Shown: positions 16,667-25,056 of the stretch, piece by piece | Position numbering within the stretch: the stretch's first letter is position 1 | How the letters are laid out: each line of letters opens with the position of its first letter | DNA from: Mycolicibacter heraklionensis | Lineage (GTDB): Bacteria; Actinomycetota; Actinomycetes; Mycobacteriales; Mycobacteriaceae | NCBI RefSeq assembly: GCF_019645815.1 | Contig: NZ_CP080997.1 | Span: 3,724,880 to 3,788,879 of the forward strand | Reading direction: 5' to 3' | DNA: 64,000 nt | The notes under the pieces: generated by a model | Databases searched by the model: none | What the model was told of the DNA's origin: nothing | The model's input: the letters and a program-made list of their open reading frames with translations, nothing else | Position numbers and translations under genes: made by a program

Positions 16667-17563
16667 TCAGTCGCTGGGCAGGTTGTCCGCCGACGTCGCC
16701 GCCCACGCCGTGGCGAACAGAACGAGCCGGGTGGTGATGTAGGCGAACACCAGCAGGCCCAGGACCGGCCCGAACACCGCCCCGGCCGGGCCGTTGATCA
16801 CCGACTGCAGATAGACCGAGCCCGCCTGTTTGAACAGTTCGTAGCCGACCGCGGCTATCGCGCCGGCCTCCATGGCACTGTCGAAGCTCACCGACTCCCG
16901 GGGCAGCCGGGCGATCATCCAGGTGAACAATAGCCAGGACACCCCGGCCGCCATCGTCAGCGACACGACGCGCAGCAGCCCGCCCAGCAGCGTGAAGTCG
17001 GGAACACCGATCCAGCGCAGGAAGTTTCGCATCAGCTTCGGGTCGGCCAGGGCGGTCAGCGCAATGGTGGCCAGCATGGCGCCGAACGCCGCCACCATCG
17101 CAAGCAGGTCCGACAGCTTGGCGGAGACGAAACCCTGCTTGTCCAAACGGGTTTCCCACATCTGCGACAGCGCCTCGCGCAGGTTGGCAATCCAGGTCAG
17201 ACCAACCCACCCGGCCGCGGCCAGGCCGATCAGCCCCACCGAGGCGCGCGAGGCGATCGCGCTGTCCACCAAGGTGATCAGCTCGTTGCCGAACTCGCCG
17301 GGGATCGAGTGCTTGATCCGGCGCTCGATCTCGTCGAGCACCTCGGGGCGCCGCGACAACAGGAACCCGCCGACGGAGAAGCCGACCATCGCCAGTGGGA
17401 ACAGCGCGAAGATGGTGTAGTAGCTCATCCCGGCGGCGAAGAAGTTGCCCCGGCGGTCGTCGTAGCGCTCCTGCGCCCGCACCACGTGATCGAACCAGCC
17501 ATAACGCGACCGCAGCCGGTCGATGATGCCCGGCTTAGAGGGGTCGGTCACGGCCTTGCTCAT
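16667..17563 (-). CDS. YihY/BrkB (YhjD-type) inner-membrane protein
   Basis: A 298-residue membrane protein. After a soluble N-terminus (IIDRLRSRYGWFDHVVRAQERY) come six hydrophobic segments with the family's AGMSYYTIFALFPLAM start and GPVLGLLVFAYITTR near the end. Homologues include M. tuberculosis Rv3335c and E. coli YhjD, linked to LPS export suppression but of uncertain function. Start ATG 17563 is 7 nt after the trpS stop; an 11-bp tandem repeat (ATGAGCAAGGC twice) places a decoy ATG at 17574. It forms an operon with trpS. Confidence 0.88.
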   Translation of the reverse strand: MSKAVTDPSKPGIIDRLRSRYGWFDHVVRAQERYDDRRGNFFAAGMSYYTIFALFPLAMVGFSVGGFLLSRRPEVLDEIERRIKHSIPGEFGNELITLVDSAIASRASVGLIGLAAAGWVGLTWIANLREALSQMWETRLDKQGFVSAKLSDLLAMVAAFGAMLATIALTALADPKLMRNFLRWIGVPDFTLLGGLLRVVSLTMAAGVSWLLFTWMIARLPRESVSFDSAMEAGAIAAVGYELFKQAGSVYLQSVINGPAGAVFGPVLGLLVFAYITTRLVLFATAWAATSADNLPSD

Positions 17564-17570
17564 GCCTTGC

Positions 17571-18590
17571 TCATGCCCGCGGCGGCAGGAATCCCACCCG
17601 GTCGTACACCCGCGCAAGCGTTCCGGCGGCCGCCGCACGCGCCCGGCTCGCACCGGCGGCCAGCACCGCCTCCAGCTCAGCCGGGTCGGCGAGCAGCTCA
17701 TCCACCCGGGCCTTGATGGGGGTGACAAACTCGGCGACGGCCTCGGCGGTCTCCTTCTTCAGGTCGCCGTAGCCGCGCCCGGCATAGCCGTCCACCAGGG
17801 TCGCGACGTCGGAGCCGGTGACCGCGGCCTGAATGGTCAGCAGGTTCGAAATGCCGGGCTTGGCCTCCGGGTCGTAGCGGATCTCGCGTTCGGAGTCGGT
17901 GACCGCCGAGCGAATCTTCTTGGCACTCTTCGCCGGATCGTCGAGCAGGCTGATCAGACCGGCGTCGGTGGCCGCCGACTTGCTCATCTTGGCGGTCGGG
18001 TCCTGCAGGTCATAGATCTTGGCGGTGGCCTTCGGAATCATCGGTTCCGGGACGACGAAGGTCTCCGGGAACCGCGCGTTGACACGCTGCGCGACGTCGC
18101 GGGCCAGCTCCAGATGTTGGCGCTGGTCTTCCCCGACCGGGACCACCTCGGTGTCGTAGAGCAGCACGTCGGCGGCCATCAACACCGGATAGGTGAACAG
18201 ACCCACGCTGGTGGAGTCGGCACCCTGCTTCTGCGACTTGTCTTTGAACTGCGTCATCCGCGACGCCTGCCCGAAGCCGGTGAAACAGCCCAGCACCCAG
18301 GCGAGTTCGGCGTGGGCGGGCACGTGGCTCTGCACGAAGACGGTGCTGCGCGCCGGGTCGATGCCCAGCGCCAGGTATTGGGCGGCCGTCACCAGTGTGC
18401 GGCGCCGCAGCGTCGCCGGGTCCTGCGCAACGGTGATCGCGTGCAGGTCGACGACGCAGAAGAACGCCTCGTGATCGTCCTGCAGGCTGGTCCACTGAGC
18501 GACCGCGCCGAGGGCGTTTCCGAGGTGCAGCGAGTCGGAGGTCGGCTGGGCGCCGGAGAATACGACGGGACGGGAACCGGGAGTGCTCAT
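17571..18590 (-). CDS. trpS: Tryptophanyl-tRNA synthetase
   Basis: A 339-residue class I aminoacyl-tRNA synthetase charging tRNA-Trp. The HIGH-like motif is H22-L-G-N25 and the KMSKS loop is exact at 201-205. Length and domain order are standard for the bacterial enzyme, and its pairing with the yhjD-like gene matches Rv3336c-Rv3335c. Its start is 44 nt from the TetR operator on the other side, so the divergent intergenic region is very compact. Confidence 0.97.
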   Translation of the reverse strand: MSTPGSRPVVFSGAQPTSDSLHLGNALGAVAQWTSLQDDHEAFFCVVDLHAITVAQDPATLRRRTLVTAAQYLALGIDPARSTVFVQSHVPAHAELAWVLGCFTGFGQASRMTQFKDKSQKQGADSTSVGLFTYPVLMAADVLLYDTEVVPVGEDQRQHLELARDVAQRVNARFPETFVVPEPMIPKATAKIYDLQDPTAKMSKSAATDAGLISLLDDPAKSAKKIRSAVTDSEREIRYDPEAKPGISNLLTIQAAVTGSDVATLVDGYAGRGYGDLKKETAEAVAEFVTPIKARVDELLADPAELEAVLAAGASRARAAAAGTLARVYDRVGFLPPRA

Positions 18591-18634
18591 GATTGCTCGA
18601 TCCTGTCACGCCCGAGACCGGACGACCGCACCTG

Positions 18635-18658
18635 GTAACAGAGCGGGCGCTCTGTTAC
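18635..18658. promoter_or_regulatory. TetR operator, perfect palindrome
   Basis: Two perfect 11-bp arms, GTAACAGAGCG and CGCTCTGTTAC, with a 2-bp spacer. It ends 2 nt before GTG 18660 and 11 nt before ATG 18669 of the TetR gene, so repressor bound here would block initiation directly. It is a typical autoregulatory site for a divergently placed TetR. Confidence 0.85.
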
Positions 18659-18668
18659 GGTGGCGGCC

Positions 18669-19280
18669 ATGCCCCGCCCGCGCGTGCACGACCCCGAGCA
18701 GGTGCTCGACGCCGTCGAGTCGCTTGCCGCGCGGTCCGGCCCCGCCGCGGTGACGATTCGCGCGATCGGGGAGGCCACCGGCGCCTCCAATGGCGCGGTC
18801 TACCACGAGTTCGGCTCGCGTGCCGGGTTGGTCGCCGCCGCCTGGCTGCGGGCCACCCGGCGCTTCCTGGCAGTACAGGGCGCGCTGGTGGAAGCGGTGT
18901 CGGACCCACTCGAGGCTGTGGTGGCCGCTGCCGACGCCCCGGTGGCGTTCGCCGAGCGTCATCCCGACGCCTGCAAGCTGCTGTTCGCGATCCGGCGCGA
19001 CGAACTGCCCGACGACGATCTTGCTCCCGAGCTGGCCGAGCAGCTGCGCGGCGCCGATGCCCAGCTGGTCGGCTTGCTCATCCGGCTCGCGGACGCGCTG
19101 TGGGCGCGCCGCGACGCCGCCGCCGTCGACACCATCACCACCTGCGTCGTCGACCTGCCCACCGCTATCGTGCTCAGCCGGAACCGGTTGGGCAGCACAT
19201 ACGCCCGCGCCCACCTGCACGCGGCGGTCCGCGGCGTGCTGTCGGTCGGGCCACCCTCTAGAAAGGATCCCTCGAAGTGA
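18669..19280 (+). CDS. TetR-family transcriptional regulator
   Basis: A 203-residue regulator: N-terminal helix-turn-helix (VTIRAIGEATGASNGAVYHEFGSRAGL, residues about 28-54) and a variable ligand domain. The perfect palindrome just before the start is its probable operator. ATG 18669 and GTG 18660 are both possible starts; neither has a ribosome site because the operator occupies that space, suggesting a leaderless message. Its stop overlaps the crotonase-fold gene (GTGA), so the two form an autoregulated pair. Ligand could be an acyl-CoA, by analogy with other TetR/crotonase pairs. Confidence 0.9.
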   Translation: MPRPRVHDPEQVLDAVESLAARSGPAAVTIRAIGEATGASNGAVYHEFGSRAGLVAAAWLRATRRFLAVQGALVEAVSDPLEAVVAAADAPVAFAERHPDACKLLFAIRRDELPDDDLAPELAEQLRGADAQLVGLLIRLADALWARRDAAAVDTITTCVVDLPTAIVLSRNRLGSTYARAHLHAAVRGVLSVGPPSRKDPSK

Positions 19281-19936
19281 ACCTGACCTATGACAGCCAG
19301 ATCGCGGTGCTGGACCTCGGCGACGACGAAAACCGGTTCTCCCCCGATTTTCTCGACGAGATCAATCGCGTTCTCGACGACGTGCTGGACGCCAACAGCC
19401 AGGGGAAAGCGCACGGCCTGGTGACCACCGCGGGCGGCAAGTTCTACACCAACGGCCTGGACCTGGACTGGCTGATGGCCAACGGTGACCGCACCGACTG
19501 GTACGTCGGCCGGGTGCACGCCCTGCTCGCGCGGATGCTGACCTTGCCGATCCCCACCGCGGCGGCGGTGGTCGGCCACGCGTTCGGGGCCGGCGCGATG
19601 CTGGCACTCGCCCACGATTTCCGGGTGATGCGCGCCGATCGCGGCTTCTTCTGCCTGCCCGAGGTCGACATCCGGATTCCGTTCACGGCGGGAATGGCGG
19701 CGCTGATCCAGGCCAAGCTCACCCCACAGGCCCAGGTGGCGTCGATGACCACCGGCCGCCGGTTCGGCGGGGTGGACGCCGCGGCCTTCGGCATTGTGGA
19801 CAGCACCGCCGCCGAGGGCGCGGTGACTCCGGTCGCGACCGAGCTGTTGCGACCGCTGGCCGGCAAGGACTCGGGCACGCTGGGCGCGATCAAGGACACC
19901 ATGTTCGGCCCGGCGGTGGCGGCACTGGGCGGTTGA
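19277..19936 (+). CDS. Enoyl-CoA hydratase/isomerase family protein
   Basis: A 219-residue crotonase-fold protein. The oxyanion-hole regions are GGKFYTNGLDLDWL (about 54-67) and VVGHAFGAGAMLALAHDFRVM (about 96-116), followed by CLPEVDIRIPFTAGM. It is shorter than typical 260-residue hydratases and lacks the usual pair of catalytic glutamates in the expected places (a Gly or Ala stands in the first), so it may be an isomerase-type or plant ECI-like member. Probably regulated by the TetR gene it overlaps. Confidence 0.85.
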   Translation: MNLTYDSQIAVLDLGDDENRFSPDFLDEINRVLDDVLDANSQGKAHGLVTTAGGKFYTNGLDLDWLMANGDRTDWYVGRVHALLARMLTLPIPTAAAVVGHAFGAGAMLALAHDFRVMRADRGFFCLPEVDIRIPFTAGMAALIQAKLTPQAQVASMTTGRRFGGVDAAAFGIVDSTAAEGAVTPVATELLRPLAGKDSGTLGAIKDTMFGPAVAALGG

Positions 19937-19969
19937 GCCCCACACGTCCCACCTGTCACCGGAGGGCGG

Positions 19970-20086
19970 GGGCATGTCTGTCGCCCGCCTTTGAGCGACA
20001 ATTCAGTCCGTGCACGCCAAACCCGCCACCGGCAGCGCTGACTTAACGGGTGTTGTCGCGCAAAGGCGGGCAACTGCGGTATGCCC
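19970..20086. repeat. Dispersed palindromic element, copy 1
   Basis: Arms at 19970-20001 and 20053-20086 are inverted copies carrying the core GCCCGCCTTTGMGCGACAA. The same core recurs as an inverted pair at 46946-47020. It fills the gap before cobG; the centre (20002-20052) has no gene. Confidence 0.75.
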
Positions 20087-20110
20087 TCCCCCGCGTGGCG
20101 GGTGTGACAG

Positions 20111-20935
20111 ATGAGGACGAGGGCCGACCGGTGCCCGGGCGTGCTGCGCCCCTGGGTGGCCGACGACGGACTGCTGGTGCGGCTGCGCCTGGTCGGCGGT
20201 CGACTGCCGGCCGCATCGCTGGCCCGCTTACTGCAGGTCAGCGCCGAGTTCGCCGACGGTTCGGTCTACCTGACCAAGCGGGCCAACCTGCAGCTGCGCG
20301 GGTTGGCCGATCACCGGGGTGAGCTGGCCCCCGAGGCGGTGGCCGCCCTGGAGTCGACCGGGCTGTTGCCGTCGCGCAGCCACGAGCTGATCCGCAACAT
20401 CCTGGTCTCGCCGCAGACCGGCCACGCCGGCGGGCGGGCGGACCTACGACCGGTGGCGGCGCGGCTGGACGCCCTGCTGTGCGGCGACCCGCGACTCGCC
20501 GGGTTGCCCGGCCGCTTCCTGTTCGTCCTCGACGACGGCCGCGGCGACCTGCTGGACCGCTCCGCCGATACCGGCCTGGTTGCGCTCAGCAGCACGGCGG
20601 CGCAGCTGCGGATCGGCGAGCACTGGGGTGCCGTGATCGGTCTCGAGGACGCCGCGACGCGGCTCGCCGAGCTGGCCGGAGCCTTCCAGACCGCCCGCGG
20701 CGACGGACCCGACGCGCCCTGGCACATCCGGGAGCTTTCCGGGCCGCTTGCCGCCATCGTGTCCGCCGACGTACGCCTGCCCGCCCCGTCGGGTCCGTTA
20801 CCCTACGGTCCGGTGCCCGGTGGCACCCATGTGCCGATGCCTGACGGGGTGCTCACCCCGGATCGCGCGCGCACGCTTCCGGTCGCCGCCGAGGTCGTCG
20901 TGACCCCATGGCACGGCATCTTCGTCCCCGCGTAG
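20111..20935 (+). CDS. cobG: CobG-like precorrin-3B synthase, truncated before its iron-sulfur domain
   Basis: A 274-residue protein matching the first half of CobG and nitrite/sulfite reductase half-domains: the N-terminal CPGVLRPW, LTKRANLQLRGL, and a second beta-rich repeat ending TPWHGIFVPA. CobG makes the ring-contraction substrate precorrin-3B with O2, using a 4Fe-4S cluster held by four cysteines in the C-terminal half. Here the frame stops exactly where that half should begin, and only two cysteines (8 and about 123) remain. M. tuberculosis CobG is about 363 residues. It heads the cobG-H-IJ-M operon; the start ATG 20111 is the first reasonable one. Confidence 0.8.
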   Translation: MRTRADRCPGVLRPWVADDGLLVRLRLVGGRLPAASLARLLQVSAEFADGSVYLTKRANLQLRGLADHRGELAPEAVAALESTGLLPSRSHELIRNILVSPQTGHAGGRADLRPVAARLDALLCGDPRLAGLPGRFLFVLDDGRGDLLDRSADTGLVALSSTAAQLRIGEHWGAVIGLEDAATRLAELAGAFQTARGDGPDAPWHIRELSGPLAAIVSADVRLPAPSGPLPYGPVPGGTHVPMPDGVLTPDRARTLPVAAEVVVTPWHGIFVPA

Positions 20936-20946
20936 GAGTTGGCTTC

Positions 20947-21603
20947 GTGAACAGACCCACCAAGCGCTACGACTACATCGCCGACGGCCCGGCCATCTAC
21001 CTCGAGTCGTTTGCGACCATCCGCCGCGAGTCCGAGCTGTCCCATATCCCCGCGAACGCCGAGCGGCTCGCGGTGCGGATGATTCACGGCGCCGGGCAGA
21101 CCGATGTTGCCAAGGACCTGGTGATCCACCCCGACGCGGTGCCGGCCGGCCGGGCCGCGCTCGACGGCGGGGCACCGATCCTCTGCGATGCCCGGATGGT
21201 GGCGGTCGGGGTGACCGCGGGGCGGCTGCCGGCCGGCAACGAGGTGCGCTGTTACCTGCGCGACGAGCGGGTACCGGAGCTGGCGAAGGAATGGGGAACC
21301 ACCCGTTCGGCGGCGGCCGTCTCGCTGTGGGAACCCGAGCTGGCCGGTGCCGTCGTCGCGATCGGCAACGCCCCCACCGCGCTGTTCCACCTGCTGGAGC
21401 TGATCCTCGACGGCGGGCCGCGCCCAGCGGTGATCGTCGGCTGCCCGGTGGGCTTCATCGGCGCCGCCGAGTCCAAGGCGGCGTTGGCCGCCCTGCACAC
21501 CGACCACGGCATCGACATCCCGTTCGTGACCGTGCGCGGCCGGCGCGGCGGCTCGGCGATCACCTCCTCGGCCCTCAACGCACTCGCCTCGGATGCCGAA
21601 TGA
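20947..21603 (+). CDS. cobH: Precorrin-8X methylmutase
   Basis: A 218-residue enzyme moving a methyl group from C11 to C12 to make hydrogenobyrinate. The catalytic histidine lies in RMIHGAGQTDVAKDL, and VGCPVGFIGAAESK is a conserved substrate-site segment. GTG 20947 is chosen because AGGAG lies 8 nt upstream (20934-20938, right at the cobG stop). Its stop overlaps the cobIJ start as ATGA. Confidence 0.95.
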   Translation: MNRPTKRYDYIADGPAIYLESFATIRRESELSHIPANAERLAVRMIHGAGQTDVAKDLVIHPDAVPAGRAALDGGAPILCDARMVAVGVTAGRLPAGNEVRCYLRDERVPELAKEWGTTRSAAAVSLWEPELAGAVVAIGNAPTALFHLLELILDGGPRPAVIVGCPVGFIGAAESKAALAALHTDHGIDIPFVTVRGRRGGSAITSSALNALASDAE

Positions 21604-23111
21604 CCGGCACCTTCTACGGCGTGGGCCTGGGCCCCGGCGACCCGGAACTGATCACCCGCAAGGCCGCCCGGATCATCGCCGACGCCGACGTGGTGGCCTA
21701 CCACGCCGGGGTCAACAAGGCGTCGTATGCGCGCACCATCGCCGCCGACCTGATCCGGCCGGGTGTCCGCGAAGAGGAGCTGCGCTACCCCGTCACCACC
21801 GGGGTCACCGATCACCCCGGCGGCTATGCCGGCGCGCTCGCCGACTTCTATGAGGCCTCGGCGTCCAGGCTGGCCGCGCACCTGGATGCGGGTCGCACGG
21901 TGGCGCTGCTGACCGAGGGCGATCCGCTGTTCTACGGCTCGTTCATGTACATGCACGACCGGCTTTCGGCGCGCTTCGACACCGAGATCATTCCCGGTGT
22001 ACCGGCATTCAGCGCCGCCACCGCCGCGCTCGGGATGCCGCTGGTGCGCCAGACCGACGTGCTGACCGTGCTGCCGGGCACCCTGGGCGAGCACGAGCTG
22101 GCGATGCGGCTGGCCGACACCGACGGCGCCATCATCATGAAGCTGGGCCGCACGTTCCCGGCAGTGCGCCGGGCCCTGGCAGCGGCGGGCCGCCTGGAGC
22201 ACGCCTACTACGTCGAGCGGGCGAGTCATCCGCAACAGCGCTGGCTGCCGGTGGCCGGCATGGACGAATCCGACGAGGTTCCCTATCTGTCGCTGATCGT
22301 CGTGGACGGCGACTCCCGCAACGGGCAGCGCTCCCGCACGTCGGCCGAGCCGGCCCCCGCCGTGGTCGAACAGGTTTCCCAGCCCGCCGAGCTGCTGGTC
22401 ATCGGGCTGGGACCCGGGCCCGACGGCTGGTTGACCGCCGAAGCGGCCGCCGCGCTGGAGCAGGTGGATCATGTGGTGGGCTACGGCCCCTACGTCGCGC
22501 GGGTTCCGCAGCGAGAGGGATTGCAGAGGCACACCTCGGGCAACACCGTCGAGCTCGACCGGGCCCGCTTCGCGCTGGACCTGGCCGCGCGCGGCGAGCG
22601 GGCGGCGGTGGTCTCCGGCGGGGATGCCGGGGTGTTCGGGATGGCATCAGCGGTGTTCGAGGCGGCCGATAACGAGCAATATCAACATGTTTCGGTGCGA
22701 GTGCTGCCCGCAGTCTCCGCGGTGCAGGCGGTGGCCGCGGCAGCCGGCGCCCCGATCGGTGCCGACTTCGCGGTGCTGAGCCTCTCGGATCGGCTCAAGC
22801 CCTGGGCGGTGATCGAGTCGCGGCTGCGGGCGATCGCCGAAGCCGATCTGGTGCTGGCGATCTACAACCCGGCGTCTCGCGCCCGGCCCGACCAGATCGC
22901 GATCGCGCGCAAGGTGTTGCTGGAACATCGGGACGCGGCGACGGTGGTGGTGGTCGGCCGTGACATCGGCCGGGAGTCCGAGGCACTCACCGTGACCACT
23001 CTGGGCGAGCTGGACACCGACACCATCGACATGAAATGTCTTGTCCTGGTGGGTGCCTCGTCAACCCGGGTGACGGCTGGGCGAGTGTGGACGCCGCGAT
23101 GGGTGCGTTAA
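21600..23111 (+). CDS. cobIJ: CobI-CobJ fusion: precorrin-2 C20- and precorrin-3 C17-methyltransferase
   Basis: A 503-residue bifunctional SAM-dependent methyltransferase. CobI occupies about 1-240 (VGLGPGDPELITRKA near the start, LTEGDPLFYGSFMYM, PGVPAFSAATAA); CobJ about 262-503 (VIGLGPGPDGWLTAEA, VVSGGDAGVFGMAS, LYNPAS-type AIYNPASRARPDQ). The fusion is normal for mycobacteria (Rv2066 is 508 residues). Overlaps both neighbours: cobH by ATGA and cobM by 13 nt. Confidence 0.95.
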   Translation: MTGTFYGVGLGPGDPELITRKAARIIADADVVAYHAGVNKASYARTIAADLIRPGVREEELRYPVTTGVTDHPGGYAGALADFYEASASRLAAHLDAGRTVALLTEGDPLFYGSFMYMHDRLSARFDTEIIPGVPAFSAATAALGMPLVRQTDVLTVLPGTLGEHELAMRLADTDGAIIMKLGRTFPAVRRALAAAGRLEHAYYVERASHPQQRWLPVAGMDESDEVPYLSLIVVDGDSRNGQRSRTSAEPAPAVVEQVSQPAELLVIGLGPGPDGWLTAEAAAALEQVDHVVGYGPYVARVPQREGLQRHTSGNTVELDRARFALDLAARGERAAVVSGGDAGVFGMASAVFEAADNEQYQHVSVRVLPAVSAVQAVAAAAGAPIGADFAVLSLSDRLKPWAVIESRLRAIAEADLVLAIYNPASRARPDQIAIARKVLLEHRDAATVVVVGRDIGRESEALTVTTLGELDTDTIDMKCLVLVGASSTRVTAGRVWTPRWVR

Positions 23112-23869
23112 CGGTCCAGTTCGTCGGCGCCGGCCCGGGCGCGGCGGAGCTGCTGACGGTGCGGGCCGCCCGGCTGTTGGCCGAGGCAGACGTGGTGCTC
23201 TATCCGGGCAGCTACCTGGACCCACAGGTGCTCGCCCACTGCTCGAGTACGGCCGACCTCGTCGACACCGCCGACCTGAACCTGGACGCGATCACCGACC
23301 GGCTGGTCACCGCGCACCGGGCGGGACGTGCGGTGGTGCGGCTGGTCTCCGGGGATCCCTCGCTGTACAGCGCGGTCTTCGAGCAGACCCGCCGCCTCGA
23401 TGCCGCCGGGGTGCCGTGGGAGGTGACGCCCGGAGTGCCGGCGTATGCGGCCGCCGCGGCGGCGCTCGGCCGCGAGCTCACGGTCCCGCTGGTGACGCAG
23501 TCGGTGGTGTTGACCCGGGTTCAGGCCTCCTCCACCGCGATGCCGGAGCGGGAATCGCTGGCCGCATTCGCCGCCACGCAAGCCACCCTGGTACTGCACC
23601 TGGCGATCACTCGGACCCGAGAACTGATGGCCCAGCTGGAATCCGAGTACGGTCCGGACTGCCCGGTCGCGGTGGTCTATCGCGCCTCGCAGCCCGAGGA
23701 GCTGGTGCTGCGCGGGACGATCGCCGACATCGCCGACGCGGTCGAGGCGGCGGGCCTGCGGTCGGCCGCGGTCATCCTGGTCGGCCGGGCGGTGGCCGAT
23801 CTGCCCGATCCGTGTGCCGGCGAGAGCCACCTCTATGACCCGGCTCGGGACCGGTCAGGGCCGGGTTAG
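23099..23869 (+). CDS. cobM: Precorrin-4 C11-methyltransferase
   Basis: A 256-residue SAM-dependent tetrapyrrole methyltransferase. Motifs: VQFVGAGPGAAELLTVRAARLL, LYPGSYL, LVSGDPSLYSAVFEQ and VTPGVPAYAAAAAALG. ATG 23099 overlaps the end of cobIJ by 13 nt; the longer in-frame ORF from 23036 is unneeded. In M. tuberculosis cobM is separated from cobH-IJ by blaC and sigC; here it follows directly. Its last 15 bp overlap the convergent cobL. Confidence 0.95.
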   Translation: MGALTVQFVGAGPGAAELLTVRAARLLAEADVVLYPGSYLDPQVLAHCSSTADLVDTADLNLDAITDRLVTAHRAGRAVVRLVSGDPSLYSAVFEQTRRLDAAGVPWEVTPGVPAYAAAAAALGRELTVPLVTQSVVLTRVQASSTAMPERESLAAFAATQATLVLHLAITRTRELMAQLESEYGPDCPVAVVYRASQPEELVLRGTIADIADAVEAAGLRSAAVILVGRAVADLPDPCAGESHLYDPARDRSGPG

Positions 23870-25054
23870 CGCCCACTGGGTGACCGCCCGGGCCGGCGTC
23901 CAGCCGGTGAAGGACCCCAGGGGTGCGGCGTGCTCAACCTGGATGCGGGTCAGCTCGCCGCCGTGTTCGCGGTAGGCCGTCGCCAGCAGCGCCTCGGTTT
24001 CCAGCGTGACGCCGTGGGCCACCAGCCGCCCGCCCGGTACCAGCGCTGCCAGGCAGGCCGCCAGCACCCCGTCCCGGCTCAGGCCGCCGCCGATGAACAC
24101 CGCGTCCGGGGCGGGCAGGTCCGCCAACACCTGCGGGGCCGTGCCGTGAACCACCCGCAACGCGGGCACCCCGAGGTTGCGGGCGTTGTCCGAGATACGT
24201 TGCGCTCTGGCATCGTTCGACTCGACAGCGAGGGCACGGCAGGTCGGATGCGAGCGCATCCATTCGATGCCCACCGAGCCGGCACCCGCGCCCACGTCCC
24301 ACAGCAGCTGCCCGGGCGCCGGGGCCAGCCGCGCCAGCGCGGACGCCCGTAGGTCGCGTTTGGTGAGTTGCCCGTCGTGCTCGTAGGCGTCGTCGGGTAG
24401 GCCGGCCGCCCAGCCGGAGACCAGCGGGCCGGACAGTTCCAGGGCGACGATATTGAGCCGCGGCACCGGGCCGGCAAAGGTGGCCGCGGTGCTGTCCCGC
24501 CTGGATTCGGCCGCGCCGCCGAGGTCACCCAGCACCACCATCCGGCTCGCCCCGTAGCCGCGCTCGGTCAACAGGGCGGCCAGCTGCCCCGGGGTGGTCT
24601 GGTCCGACGACAACACCAGCACCCGTCGGCCCGGCGCCAGCTCGCGCAGCACCGCGTGCACATCGGCGGCCCGGATCACCGCGGCGGACTCCGCGGGCCA
24701 GCCCAACCGGGCCCGGGCCAGCGTGACCGACGAGACCGCCGGGACCACCGTGACCCGGTCGGCTCCGAACAGCTCGATCAACGTGCTGCCCACCCCGGAC
24801 AGCAGCGGATCGCCAGAGGCCAGCGCGACCACTCGCTGCCCGGCCAGCCCGTCGAGCAGCCCGGTCAGCCCGGCCCGCAGCGGCGACGGCCAGGTGTGGC
24901 GCTGTTGGCCTTCGACCGCGGGCAGCAGGTCCAGGTGGCGCGACCCGCCGATCACGACGTCGGCCGCCAGCACCGTGTCCCGCGCCGGCCCGCCCAGCCC
25001 GGCCCAGCCGTCGGCGCCGATGCCGACGACGGCGATGCGTTCCGCGGCGGGCAC
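23855..25054 (-). CDS. cobL: Precorrin-6Y C5,15-methyltransferase (decarboxylating)
   Basis: A 399-residue bifunctional enzyme. The N-terminal CbiE-like domain (about 1-200) holds IAVVGIGADGWAGLG and ALASGDPLLSGVGSTL; the C-terminal CbiT-like domain (about 215-399) holds LLWDVGAGAGSVGIEWMRSHP, FIGGGLSRDGVL, a SAM-binding Rossmann fold. GTG 25054 starts 2 nt after the dienelactone hydrolase stop and begins VPAAERIAVVG; the longer in-frame ORF to 25300 only reads back through that gene. Confidence 0.93.
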   Translation of the reverse strand: MPAAERIAVVGIGADGWAGLGGPARDTVLAADVVIGGSRHLDLLPAVEGQQRHTWPSPLRAGLTGLLDGLAGQRVVALASGDPLLSGVGSTLIELFGADRVTVVPAVSSVTLARARLGWPAESAAVIRAADVHAVLRELAPGRRVLVLSSDQTTPGQLAALLTERGYGASRMVVLGDLGGAAESRRDSTAATFAGPVPRLNIVALELSGPLVSGWAAGLPDDAYEHDGQLTKRDLRASALARLAPAPGQLLWDVGAGAGSVGIEWMRSHPTCRALAVESNDARAQRISDNARNLGVPALRVVHGTAPQVLADLPAPDAVFIGGGLSRDGVLAACLAALVPGGRLVAHGVTLETEALLATAYREHGGELTRIQVEHAAPLGSFTGWTPARAVTQWALTRP

Positions 25055-25056
25055 CG

